This document shows, one piece after another, positions 1 through 9,400 of a stretch of 64,000 nucleotides of DNA; position 1 is the stretch's first letter; every line of letters starts with the position of its first letter. Under the pieces are notes generated by a model. It searched no databases. It was not told the DNA's origin and saw nothing but the letters and a program-made list of their open reading frames with translations. The DNA comes from Streptomyces anulatus. Lineage in GTDB: Bacteria; Actinomycetota; Actinomycetes; Streptomycetales; Streptomycetaceae. The stretch covers positions 372,001 through 436,000 of the forward strand of contig NZ_BMVK01000003.1 in NCBI RefSeq assembly GCF_014650675.1, in the 5' to 3' direction. The position numbers were made by a program, and so were the translations under genes.

Positions 1-2
1 TC

Positions 3-542
3 ACCACGATGAGCGCGGGCTTCTTCGGCTCGTCGTTCCTCGCCGGAAGGATTGCCGCGCGCATCGGCAACCAGGTCATCGCCCTCGGCGCGGGGCTGGT
101 CGCGATCGGCTACGGGACCGTCGGCGTGATCGTCGCGCAGATCGGCGTGGACGGCACCGCCGGCTGGGTCGCCCCCGGTCTGCTGGTCGCCGGCTTCGGC
201 ATGGGCCTGGTCGCCGCACCCCTGCCGGGTGCCGCCATGGCCGGGGTCGACCCGAAGCACGCCTCGTCGGCGTCCGGTGTGCTCTCCACGGCGATGGAAG
301 GCGGCGCGGCGCTCGGTGTCTCGCTCGTCGGTCTCGTCTTCTTCGGCACCATCGGGGATTCACCCGCGCTCGACGCGTACCCCAAGGCCTTCTACCTGAG
401 CATCGCCGTCATCGTGGCCTTCCCGGTCATCGTCACCCTGCTCGTCCAGGCGCTGCCGAAGCCGGGCTCGACCGCCCCGGGCACGGCCGCGGGCGAGGTG
501 GACGGAGAAGAAGCCGGCGCGATGGAGCAGCCGGTGCTCTGA
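3..542 (+). CDS. MFS (DHA2-type) drug efflux transporter, C-terminal fragment
   Basis: This is the last part of a multi-pass exporter; the reading frame is open to the left edge, so the start lies outside the window. About four hydrophobic helices are visible, followed by a hydrophilic tail rich in Gly, Glu and Ala. The stretch with PLPGAAM and the following ASSASGVL is typical of the late helices of EmrB/QacA-like 14-helix permeases, which export drugs by proton antiport. It converges on the P450 gene, from which it is separated by a perfect hairpin. Next to a PKS locus it may export the product or give self-resistance; that role is inferred. Confidence 0.8.
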   Translation, partial: TTMSAGFFGSSFLAGRIAARIGNQVIALGAGLVAIGYGTVGVIVAQIGVDGTAGWVAPGLLVAGFGMGLVAAPLPGAAMAGVDPKHASSASGVLSTAMEGGAALGVSLVGLVFFGTIGDSPALDAYPKAFYLSIAVIVAFPVIVTLLVQALPKPGSTAPGTAAGEVDGEEAGAMEQPVL

Positions 543-566
543 CTCCGGCCCCCGCGCACAAGGAAG

Positions 567-604
567 CCGGGCTTCACCACCCGCGACCCGGTGGTGAAGC
601 CCGG
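567..604. terminator. Bidirectional hairpin between MFS and P450 genes
   Basis: A perfect 15-bp inverted repeat (arms 567-581 and 590-604, 8-nt loop) sits between two convergent stop codons. It ends in CTTT on the plus strand. It most likely terminates transcripts from both sides. Confidence 0.8.
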
Positions 605-623
605 TGCTTTCCGGGTCCGGCGG

Positions 624-1829
624 CTACCAGCTGACCGGCAGCGAGTCCAGACCGTGGAACACCGTCTCCTTGCGGAAGAGGGCGTTGACGTCGTCCGTGG
701 CCAGCTTCAGCCCGGGGAAGCGCTCGAAGAGCGACGTGAGCGCGAGCTCCATTTCGAGCCGGGCGAGCGGAGCACCCAGGCAGTAGTGCGGGCCGAGCCC
801 CCACTGGAGATGCGCACTGGTGTCCCGGTGGACGTCGATGCGGCCCGCGTCGGCGAAGACGGACTCGTCGTGGTTGGCGGCCGGGATGGAGATGACCACC
901 GCGTCCCCCTTGTGCACGGCCACCCCGCCGAGCTCCATGTCCTCCAGGGCGACGCGCAGGATGGCGTCCTGGGACAGCGACCAGAACCGCATGGACTCCT
1001 CGATGTACCGGGGGACCAGCGCGGCCGGATCGGCCAGCACCTGGGCGCGCAGCCCGGGGTCCTGGAGCAGGCTGAGGACGCTCAGCGCGATCTGGTTGGT
1101 GGTGGTCTCGTGGCCCGCCACCAGGACCAGCCTGGCGATGCCCACGATCTCGTCCCGGGTGATCTCGCCCGCGGCCCTCCGGGCGGCGAGCCGGCCCATC
1201 AGGTCGTCCCCCGGCTTCCGGAGACCGCGGTCGGCCATGTCCTCCAGGTACCGCGTCATCTCGAGAAACGCCGTGTACGAAGCGGCGGGGTCACCCTGGG
1301 AGAGGGCACCGCGCGTCTTCTCCGTGAAGAACTCCGAGTCCTCGTCGGGGACACCGAGCACCCGTGCGATGACGAGCGTCGGCAGCCGCATCGAGAAGAC
1401 ATCATGCAGATCCGCGCGCTGCGGCAACGCCGCCAGCTCGTCCAGCAGTTCGTCGACGAGCCGCTGGATCGCCGGACGCATGGACCGCACCTTGCGGGCG
1501 GTGAACTCCGACGCGATCATCCCGCGCAGCCTGCTGTGCTCCGGATCGTCCATGCGGAGGAAGGAGCTCGGGCGGCCCTCCTGGGGCACCTGAAGCCGTG
1601 CCGGAGCGCCCGGCGCGAGCTCGTCGGCGCTCAGCCTCGGGTCCTTCAGCGCCTGGTGCACATCGGGATAACGGGTCACCAGCCAGGCGAGCTGGGAGCC
1701 CATCGTGCCGGCGGGGATCCGGACAGCGCTGGGCGGCCGCTCCCGCAGTTCGGCCAGAATCCCCGCCGGGCAGCCGGAAGGTGTGCGGGAAAAGGGCCAG
1801 TCGAGGACGTCCTCTTGCGTGTCGAGCAT
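624..1829 (-). CDS. Cytochrome P450 monooxygenase
   Basis: Predicted soluble bacterial class I P450 of 401 residues, dependent on ferredoxin, that would hydroxylate or epoxidise a small molecule. The I-helix oxygen-binding motif AGHETT is at residues 239-244 or so, the K-helix ExxR at E278/R281, and the haem ligand is Cys350 in WGLGPHYCLG. The usual Phe at the start of the haem loop is Trp here. The ATG at 1829 is chosen because GAGG lies 7 nt upstream; an in-frame TTG is 21 nt earlier. It is the last gene of the leftward PKS locus, about 200 nt after the TetR gene, so it probably tailors the PKS product. No ferredoxin gene is visible nearby. Confidence 0.9.
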   Translation of the reverse strand: MLDTQEDVLDWPFSRTPSGCPAGILAELRERPPSAVRIPAGTMGSQLAWLVTRYPDVHQALKDPRLSADELAPGAPARLQVPQEGRPSSFLRMDDPEHSRLRGMIASEFTARKVRSMRPAIQRLVDELLDELAALPQRADLHDVFSMRLPTLVIARVLGVPDEDSEFFTEKTRGALSQGDPAASYTAFLEMTRYLEDMADRGLRKPGDDLMGRLAARRAAGEITRDEIVGIARLVLVAGHETTTNQIALSVLSLLQDPGLRAQVLADPAALVPRYIEESMRFWSLSQDAILRVALEDMELGGVAVHKGDAVVISIPAANHDESVFADAGRIDVHRDTSAHLQWGLGPHYCLGAPLARLEMELALTSLFERFPGLKLATDDVNALFRKETVFHGLDSLPVSW

Positions 1830-2029
1830 TCTCGTACCTCGCTTGTCCAAGTGGGTGACGCGGACCGTGCCTGGTCACCCACTATTCGTGGACATGCTGA
1901 CGCCCTGCTGACCCCTGTCTGACGCCGGACTGACAGGGGTCAGTCCCTGGGGTCACGGCCCTGGCGCATTCCGTTCGGCGGCCATGGAAAGCCGCCGAGA
2001 AAGGCGCGTTCCGGATAGGGGGCGTTCGT

Positions 2030-2734
2030 TCAGCGCGGCAGTCCGACGTATTCACCCATGGCCGACGCCGCATGATCGAAGAACGCGACGGGATCGGCGG
2101 CGACGCCCGCGATATGCCCGTAGACGGCGAAGCCGCTCATGCCGAGCAACTGCGTCCAGGCAATATTCATGCGTGCGATGACGATGTCGGGCAGTCCCGC
2201 CGAAATGCTGGATGAAAGGATCTCCACATTGCGCAGCATCGCGTCGTCGAGCGGCGGGGTGAGCGCGTGGTCCCGGAGCGCCCCGGCCTCGACGGCCTCA
2301 CGGACGATCGCGATGAGCGCCACCGGAGTGCGCCCGCCGGCTTCCATCGTCTCCACCGGGGCGTCGTAGTCCTTCAGCGGCGGCCCCCAGACGAGCGCGA
2401 AATGCAGGGGGTTGGCGACGGCCCAGGTGCGCACCCCGCGGCAGACTCCGAGCCACCGCTCCAGGTAGCCACCGCCGCCCTCCTGGGCCTGACGCGCGCC
2501 GTGCTCGGCGCTGTCGCCCATCGCGTGGTAGGCGTCGAGGATGATCGCGGTGAGCAGGGCGTCACGGCTGCCGAAACACTCCTTGGCCAGCGCCGGCTCG
2601 ATGCCCGCCCGGCGCGCCGCGTCCTCGACGGACAGGTCGTCGCCGCCGTGCCGCGACACGACGAGCATCGCCTCCCACTTGATCCGGTCGGCGATCTCGT
2701 TCTGTTCTTTTCCAGCACGAACCTCGGACTGCAT
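2030..2734 (-). CDS. TetR family transcriptional regulator
   Basis: A 234-residue protein. The N-terminal 60 residues look like a TetR helix-turn-helix: a helix with DRIKWEAMLVVSRHG, then EDAARRAGI and LAKECFGSRDALLTAI, the standard 'xxxxYYxFxxKxxLL' zone. The C-terminal ligand-binding half is helical and not recognisable. The start at 2734 is preceded by AGAGAGG at 8 nt. It lies inside the PKS locus, between the thioesterase and P450 genes, with a palindrome about 75 nt upstream that could be its operator. It probably represses itself and possibly neighbouring genes or the exporter; the ligand is unknown. Confidence 0.85.
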   Translation of the reverse strand: MQSEVRAGKEQNEIADRIKWEAMLVVSRHGGDDLSVEDAARRAGIEPALAKECFGSRDALLTAIILDAYHAMGDSAEHGARQAQEGGGGYLERWLGVCRGVRTWAVANPLHFALVWGPPLKDYDAPVETMEAGGRTPVALIAIVREAVEAGALRDHALTPPLDDAMLRNVEILSSSISAGLPDIVIARMNIAWTQLLGMSGFAVYGHIAGVAADPVAFFDHAASAMGEYVGLPR

Positions 2735-2803
2735 GAACGGAACCTCTCTGTACCGGTTGCCTGTTGACCTTCCCCACACTTTCAGGACGATCCGTCACTT
2801 GTC

Positions 2804-2822
2804 GATTACGTCCTAGGTAATC
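2804..2822. promoter_or_regulatory. Candidate TetR operator palindrome
   Basis: GATTACGTCCTAGGTAATC is a 19-bp imperfect palindrome (6-bp perfect outer arms) in the intergenic space upstream of the TetR gene and downstream of the thioesterase gene. Its position and size suit a TetR dimer; there is no direct proof. Confidence 0.45.
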
Positions 2823-2898
2823 AGCGCAGGCCAAACGGCTGTGCGGTCCCGGGAAGCACCGGAACCGCACAGCCGCCCGCACGAGATCGTCCCGGATA

Positions 2899-3687
2899 TC
2901 AGGCTTGGGCCGCCGCCAGCCGGTAGAGATGGCGGGTGAAGTCCGACGTGACCGCGAGCGCGTGCTTGTCGATGAAGAAGTGTCCGCCCGAGTACTCGCT
3001 GTGCCCCAGGTACTGCGGGCTGCGCGGCACCCATGACGCGAAGGCGTCCTCCTCCTCCATCAGAGGGTCGGACTTGCCGCCGTAGGACACCAGCGGGCAG
3101 GGCACGATGGCCCCCTCGTCCACCCGCTGCGCCGCGACCGAGAGGTCGGCCCGCAGCGCCGGGATGACCATCTGCAGCATCTCCGGGTTGTCGTAGATCT
3201 CAGCCGGGAACGACCCCAACTTCTTGATCCAGCCGACCAGTTCCTCCTCCGGCATGCCGATGTGCTCCTTGGTCGGGTTGAAGAACCCCGTCGGCGCCCA
3301 GCCGGACATCCCCACGAGAAGCGGCCCTCGCACGCCGTCCTCGTGCATGCGGACCGAGAGGTGATAGGCGAGCTGGGCCCCGAGGCAGTGCCCGAAGAAG
3401 GCGAACGGCCGGTCGTCGCCCTCGGCGAGCACCGCTTCGTAGACCCCTTCGAGCAACGGCTCCCATTCCGTGTACGCCGTCTCTTCACGGCGCTCCTGAC
3501 GGCCCGGCAGCGTCACCGCCTGGGCGCCGATGTCGGATGGCAGCAGGTCCGCCCAGTCGCGGTAGATGATCGCCCCGCTGCCCGCGTGCGGGAAGAGGAA
3601 GAGCCGCACCTTGGCATCCGGCTCCAACTCGCTTGGCTGGAACCACTGTCCCGCTGCGGACACCTTCTTGACTATGGATTCCTTCAC
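2899..3687 (-). CDS. Type II thioesterase with Cys nucleophile
   Basis: Alpha/beta-hydrolase of 262 residues, the usual size of external thioesterases that clear wrongly loaded or stalled acyl groups from PKS and NRPS carrier proteins. The oxyanion segment LFPHAGSG is at 31-38. The nucleophile elbow reads GHCLGA at 99-104, so Cys101 stands where the family has Ser. A likely acid is Asp207 (GKSDPLM) and the base is His236 (SGGHFF). The rest of the fold looks intact, so loss of function is not implied: Cys-type thioesterases are known and tend to favour acyl transfer over hydrolysis. It starts 43 nt after the LLM oxidoreductase stop, in the same operon. Whether it edits or releases the product is open. 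Confidence 0.9.
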   Translation of the reverse strand: MKESIVKKVSAAGQWFQPSELEPDAKVRLFLFPHAGSGAIIYRDWADLLPSDIGAQAVTLPGRQERREETAYTEWEPLLEGVYEAVLAEGDDRPFAFFGHCLGAQLAYHLSVRMHEDGVRGPLLVGMSGWAPTGFFNPTKEHIGMPEEELVGWIKKLGSFPAEIYDNPEMLQMVIPALRADLSVAAQRVDEGAIVPCPLVSYGGKSDPLMEEEDAFASWVPRSPQYLGHSEYSGGHFFIDKHALAVTSDFTRHLYRLAAAQA

Positions 3688-3730
3688 CGATATCCCCTTC
3701 TACGAAGTGTCGTACGTGGACCGGCGTGGC

Positions 3731-4726
3731 TCACCGGCCGGGTCGGTTCCGCAAGGCCGGCAGCACCGTGTCGGCGATCTCCTTCAGCCGGGATTCGGGA
3801 CGCAGGGACCCCACGCGCAGGATGACGTGGCGGGCACCGGCCCTCACATAGCCCGCGAGCCACTCCGCGCACTCCTCGGCACTGCCCCATGCGTATGCCT
3901 GCAGTTCGGACATCTGGTCCAGCGTCCGGCCGTAGTACTGCTGGAGGTAGTGATCCAGCTCTCGGCGGGCCCTTTCCCGGTCGGCGTCGACCGTGATGGT
4001 GGCGTACAGCGCCGGGGTGACCGCGTCCACGGGCCGGCCCGCCGCCACCGTCAGCTCCGCGATCCGCTGCCGGGCGCGGCCGTAGGCCGCGGCCGAGGGC
4101 AGGAACGGCAGCCAGCCGTCGTAGTGCCGGGCGACCCGCTCAAGGACGCGGGGCGTGTCGGAGCTGGCCAGCCACAGCGGCGGACCGCCCGGCCGGTGCG
4201 GTGCCGGCAGCCCGTCGAGGCCGCCGGCCTGCCAACGCCGCCCGGCGAAGTCGGCCGGGGCCCCGTCCTGGGTGCTGCGCCAGGCGGTACGCCACAGCTC
4301 CGCCGTCTCGTCGAGGCGTCCCACCCGGCCTTGGAAGGGGACGTCGACGGCGGCGAACTCCGCCTCGGACTCGGGAACGGGGAAGCCCGCGCCCAGCCCG
4401 AGGATCAACCGGGACCGGCACACCTGGTCGAGGGCGGCGATCGTGTTGGCCCCCATGAGCGGATGCCGCAGCGCGGCCGTGAGCGCGGCGGTGCCGAGGG
4501 TGACCCGGCTGGTCACCGCGCCGGCCGCGGACAGCAGGACGAGCGGATCGAGACGTGGACGGGCGGTCAGCGAGTCGCCCGCCCACACGGAGTCGAACCC
4601 GAGATCCTCGGCCCGGCGCGCGTAGTCCAGCAGGGGGGCCGCCGAGAAGTCGCGCTGGATCGCGTGCTCGCGGGTGGGCAGCAGGACACCGATGTCCGGT
4701 ACCCCGGTGAAGGAACGGTCAGCCAT
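3731..4726 (-). CDS. LLM class (F420/flavin-dependent) oxidoreductase
   Basis: A 331-residue luciferase-like monooxygenase fold (TIM barrel). The N-terminal beta strand GVLLPTRE, the LGFDSVWAGDS segment and the RLILGLGAGFP segment are characteristic of F420-dependent members of this superfamily, which reduce or oxidise small molecules by hydride transfer; some members use FMN with O2 instead. The cofactor cannot be settled by eye. Its start overlaps the end of the ligase gene by 8 nt, which suggests translational coupling. In the PKS locus it is a candidate tailoring enzyme that could restore or replace a redox step missing from the PKS. Confidence 0.85.
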   Translation of the reverse strand: MADRSFTGVPDIGVLLPTREHAIQRDFSAAPLLDYARRAEDLGFDSVWAGDSLTARPRLDPLVLLSAAGAVTSRVTLGTAALTAALRHPLMGANTIAALDQVCRSRLILGLGAGFPVPESEAEFAAVDVPFQGRVGRLDETAELWRTAWRSTQDGAPADFAGRRWQAGGLDGLPAPHRPGGPPLWLASSDTPRVLERVARHYDGWLPFLPSAAAYGRARQRIAELTVAAGRPVDAVTPALYATITVDADRERARRELDHYLQQYYGRTLDQMSELQAYAWGSAEECAEWLAGYVRAGARHVILRVGSLRPESRLKEIADTVLPALRNRPGR

Positions 4727-6350
4727 GTCGTACTCCGTTCCGGTCCGGGGAGTGGGGGTTGTCGGCGGACCGGCCGTCGTCCGCCCGGGCGACAGTCGCG
4801 AGCAGCTTCTCCCGCACGGCCCGCCGCAGGATCTTCCCCGCGGGGTTGCGCTCCAGTTCGTCCACGAGCTGGAAGGCGACGGGAATCTTGTAGTCGGCCA
4901 GCCGCCCGCGCAGGAACAGCAGGAGTTCCCGCGGAGTGACCCGGGCCCCCCGCCGCGGCACCACGCAGGCGTGCACGGCCTCGCCCCACTGAGGGTGCGG
5001 CACGGCGACGACGGCCGAGTCGGCCACCGCCGGATGCTCCGCCAGCTGCTGCTCCACCTCGGCCGGATAGATGTTCTGCCCGGCCACGATGATGGTGTCG
5101 TTGATCCGGTCGCACAGGAACAGATGCCCCGACTCGTCCAGATAGCCGGCGTCTCCCATGAGCAGCCAGCCGTCGACGAGGGTCTGCCGGGACGCCTCGG
5201 GCAGGTTCCAGTACCCGAGCATCGCGGCCGGGGTCCGGACGCAGACCTGTCCGATCCGCCCCGGCTCCAGCTCCGCGCCCTCCTCGTCGATGATCTTCAA
5301 CTCATTGCCGGGGCACACGAGGCCGGCGGAGCGCAGCACCGGGCTGCCCGGCCGGTGTTCGGCCGGCGGCAGGCACACCGCCACGCTGGCGGTCTCGGTG
5401 CTGGCGTAGATCTGCGCGAACTGGCAGCGGAACACCTCCATGCAACGTACGAGCAGGCTCTCGCTGATCGGTGCCCCGCCGTAGGCGATCTTGCGCATCG
5501 ACCGGAAGGCGGCCGGATCGGCGGTGTCCTCGTCGAGCATCATCTGGAGCATGGCCGGCGCCGCGAAGGTGGTGGTCACACCGTGTTCACGGATGAGGCG
5601 GACCGCTTCCTGCGGGATGAACGCGCGCATCACCACATTGGTGAGACCGGCGTTGAAGCCGTGCATGAACCAGCCGATGCCGGCGGTCCCCAGACCTGGC
5701 AGCGAGATGAGGCTGACGTCGTCCGGAAGCCAGTCGATCCAGTCCACGCCCGCGGCCGCGAAGCTGTCGGGAAGGGTGAAGAAGCTACGGTGCGGAATGA
5801 CCGCGCCCTTGGGCTTGCCCGTGGTGCCGCTCGTGTAGATCTGCACCACCGCGTCGTCCGGTCCGGTACCGGGATCGAGGTCGGCCGACGGCATGTCTGT
5901 CCACCACTGCCGCAGGCCCGCGCCGGGGTCCTGGATACCGGGCCGGTCGACGGGGACCAGGGTCAACGGGCCCGGCAGACCGGCCCGCGCCCGTTCCACC
6001 GACTCCGTGAACTCCACGTCGAAGAAGACGAGTTCGGCGCGGGAGTCCCGCAGGATGTGGTCGACCTCCCCTGCGGTCAGCCGCCAGTTGACCGGCACCA
6101 GGACGGCTCCCGCCTTGGCGCAGCCCAGAATGACGGTGTAGTAGTACTCGGACTCGCGGCCGAGGTAGGCCACCCGCGTGCCGCGCCCCACTCCGGCGGC
6201 ACGCAGCGCATGCGCCACGCGGTTGCTCGTCCCGTGCAGCTCCGCGTAGCTGACCTGCCGGTCCGCACAGCGGATCGCGGTGTGTCCGGCACGACCACGG
6301 GCGTGCCTGCGGGACGTAGCGACCAGCGTCCAGTCCCTGGTTACCCTCAC
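4719..6350 (-). CDS. Acyl-CoA ligase / AMP-dependent synthetase
   Basis: ANL-superfamily adenylating enzyme, 543 residues from this start. It activates a carboxylic acid with ATP as acyl-AMP and passes it to CoA or a carrier protein. The P-loop YTSGTTGKPKG is at about 172-182, the A5 motif YASTET follows mid-protein, the ATP-ribose Asp is in LMGDAGY, the hinge is DRINDTIIVAGQNIYP, and the C-terminal lysine motif is NPAGKILRR. The GTG at 6350 has GGAGGAG 5 nt upstream and is preferred. An in-frame ATG at 6419 overlaps the PKS stop (ATGA) but lacks a ribosome site; it would add 23 residues. It sits between the PKS and oxidoreductase genes and probably loads a starter acid on the free ACP or PKS. 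Confidence 0.9.
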   Translation of the reverse strand: MRVTRDWTLVATSRRHARGRAGHTAIRCADRQVSYAELHGTSNRVAHALRAAGVGRGTRVAYLGRESEYYYTVILGCAKAGAVLVPVNWRLTAGEVDHILRDSRAELVFFDVEFTESVERARAGLPGPLTLVPVDRPGIQDPGAGLRQWWTDMPSADLDPGTGPDDAVVQIYTSGTTGKPKGAVIPHRSFFTLPDSFAAAGVDWIDWLPDDVSLISLPGLGTAGIGWFMHGFNAGLTNVVMRAFIPQEAVRLIREHGVTTTFAAPAMLQMMLDEDTADPAAFRSMRKIAYGGAPISESLLVRCMEVFRCQFAQIYASTETASVAVCLPPAEHRPGSPVLRSAGLVCPGNELKIIDEEGAELEPGRIGQVCVRTPAAMLGYWNLPEASRQTLVDGWLLMGDAGYLDESGHLFLCDRINDTIIVAGQNIYPAEVEQQLAEHPAVADSAVVAVPHPQWGEAVHACVVPRRGARVTPRELLLFLRGRLADYKIPVAFQLVDELERNPAGKILRRAVREKLLATVARADDGRSADNPHSPDRNGVRHG

Positions 6351-6415
6351 ATTCTCCTCCGAACACTCGACGGTTCTGTGGGCTCTCGGTCCCGGCTTCG
6401 ACAGACTCACGGCGC

Positions 6416-9400
6416 TCATGGGGCCGCCGGTGCGGAGGTGAGCCGGCTGTCGAGGAACTCGGTCACCTCCTGGGGCGAGGGGTGGTCGAAGGTGAGGGTG
6501 GCGGGCAGGGCGACCCGGAAGACCGACTCCAGGGACGTACGGAAGTCGAGGGCCATCAGGGAGTCGAGGCCGAGAGCGACGAACTCGGTCGTGAAGTCCA
6601 CCTCCTCGGCGTCCTCGACGTGCAGCGCGGCCGCGAGGCTCTCCAGCACGGTCCGGCCGATCGCCGTACGGCGCTCGCCCTCCGGCAGGGCGAGCAGCGC
6701 GCCCACGTCGAAGCCGTTGTCGTCCCGCGGGCGGTGGCGGACCAGAGCCGAGTAGAGGGCGTTGTCGAGCAGGCTCGGCGCGACGTAGGCGTCCCAGTCG
6801 AACGCGCCCGCCAGCCGCTGCACGGCCGACCCGGCCATCAGGCCCTCCAGGACGCGCAGGGCGCGAGCGGGGGAGAAGTACCGTACGCCGCTGCGCTGCA
6901 GCTCCCGGCCGAGGTTGTCGTCGAGCCGGGCCGACATGCCGACCCTGGCCCACGCACCCCAATTGACCGCGAGGGCGGGCAGCCCCTGCCGGGCCCGGTA
7001 GGCCACCAAGCCGTCCAGGAAGGAGAAGGCGGCCGCGTAGTGGGCCTGGGTGGCGCCACCGAGGACGGCGGCGATCGAGGAGTGCACGAGGAAGAAGTCG
7101 AGGTCCGGGAAGTCCAGGCTCAGCTCGTGCAGCAGCCAGCCGCCGTACGCCTGGGCGCGCAACTGGTCATCGATGGCCTCCCAGGTCAGAGCACCGATCA
7201 GGGACTTGCCCGCGGCGCCTGCCGCATGCACGATGCCGCCCAGCGGCACGGCGGAGCTCCGGATTTCGGCGGCCACCTCGGCCATGTCCTCGGCAGAGCC
7301 GAGGTCCGCCCGGACGATCCGGACCTCGGCGCGCTCCGAAAGGCCCGCGAGCAGTTCCGCGGCCTCCGGGGTCGGCCGGCCGCTGCGGCTGACGAGGACC
7401 AGATGCCGCGCTCCCAGGTCGACGAGCTTCTCCGCGGTGACCAGCCCGAGCCCGCCGAGGCCGCCGGACACCAGATAACGGCGGTCCGGCCGGACACCGG
7501 CCGGTGCGGTGTGGCGGCGGTCCGGCGCAGGGAGGAGGGACACCACCGCTGTCCCGCGGCGCGCGGCGTCGAGCGCCTCCGCCACCTCGTCGATCCCGTA
7601 GACATCACCGGGTGTCTCGGCGGCCCGCGGCTCCCCGGCGCCGGTACCGACCGGTTCCGGCGCGGCCGTGGCCGCGGCGGACGGCACGGTGACGGTCCGC
7701 CGCAGTGTGCCCGGGTGACGCACCACGACACGGTCACCGACCGCGAACCCGGCCCGCTCTCCCACCCCGATGACCGTGCCGGTGCATTCGGCACCGGGCA
7801 CCCCGGTCCCGATCAGGTCGTCGTCGGTCAGCGGGACCAGGTGCACGAGCACCTGGATCTCGTCGCCCGAGGGGGCGATGTCCTGCGCGGGGACCAGCAC
7901 GGGCCCGGCCGGGCCAGTGGCAGGGGATGCGTCCGGCGCGGTTTCGGGATCCTCGGTGCGGAACGCGAATCCGCCCTCCCACGCCGGGGTGTGCTCACCG
8001 GGCAGCAGGCGGCGCACATGGCGTCGCCCACCCCGGTAGGCGACCTGGTACTCGCCGCTGTCCTGGGACCGCCACTCCTCCAGCAGGACGGCGGGGTCGG
8101 TGTCGCCCGTCACGTCGACGAGCGTGGCGCGATGCTGCGGGTACTCGTTGAGCAGCACCTGGCCGAAGCCCCACAGTGTCGCCGCCGCCAGCTGTTCACC
8201 GGTGCCAGGCCGGTCACCCGGCAGCCACTGCCCTCGCTCGGTGACCAGCCAGAGGCGGGGTGGCCGTGCCGGGTCGGCGCCCGACAACGCGGCCGTCAGC
8301 GCCAGCAGTTCCCGGTAGTTGCGCTCGCACTCCGCGCGCAGCCGGCAGGCGGACATCTCCGTGCCGTCCGCCTGCCACAGCCAGCACACATCGCTGACCG
8401 AGGCATCACCGAGCGCGACGGTCAGCTCTTCGGCCGAAGCGACGAAGGAAAGCCGCGTGCCGGCCTCGTCGGCGCGCTCCCCGGCCGCGGCCAGCCATCC
8501 GCGCCGGTCGCCGAGTACCAGCACATGGCGGGGTGCCGGGTCGGTGCCCGGCCCCACGCCCCGGCGCAACCAGGCCGGCCGGTGCAGGAACGGCGCGGGC
8601 GCCGGCGGCCGGTCCTCCCCGGTCTCCGCGGGGGCGGGCAGCAGCCGTACACCGGTCAGCTCGATGACGGGCAGCCCCTCCTCCAGGAGCAGCAGGTCCG
8701 CGGTCCGTGAGGTCCTCCCCCGCGCCGTGATCCGCACGACCACGCGCACCTGCCGCCCACGCGGCTTCTTGAACAGCCGTACGCTGCCGAAACCGGCCGG
8801 AGTGAACGCGGGGCTGTCCTCGTCCAGTGCCGTCATCGCGAGCAGGGCGCATTCGAGCGCCTCGACGGGAATCTGCTCACCCAGGCACGGTTGCCGTAGC
8901 GTGACCTCGGCCGTGCACACCCCGTTCCGGTGCCTGGTCACTCCGGTGAGCAGCCGGAACCTGTCTCCGTAGGCGCGGCCCACCGAGGCGAAGTCGGTGT
9001 AGATGTCCGCCGGTCCGGCCTCCTCGCACACCTCACCGGGATCCTCCGCGAGCCGGTCCAGGCCGGACGCGGGCCCCCCGTCCGCGGACTGTCGGGTGAG
9101 CGTGGCGGTGGCGAGAGTGATCTCGTCGTCCGTCGGCCCACTGACCACGTCGACGGCCGTGTCCCCGTCCGGCATCGTCCGCAACCGGGTGCGGACCTCC
9201 ACGAGGGCGTCCTTCGGCAGCACCAGCGGGCTGTGCAGGGTCACATCGCGCACGGTTCCCCGCGTGTGGCCGTACACCGCGTCCTGCGCGGCGAGCAGCA
9301 TCTCGACGTAGGCGGCCGACGGGACCGTGGCCTCACCGTCGGGCCCCGGGTGGTCGGCCAGGTACTCCGGGTTCCCCGGGCCCAGGACGGTGGTGAAGAC

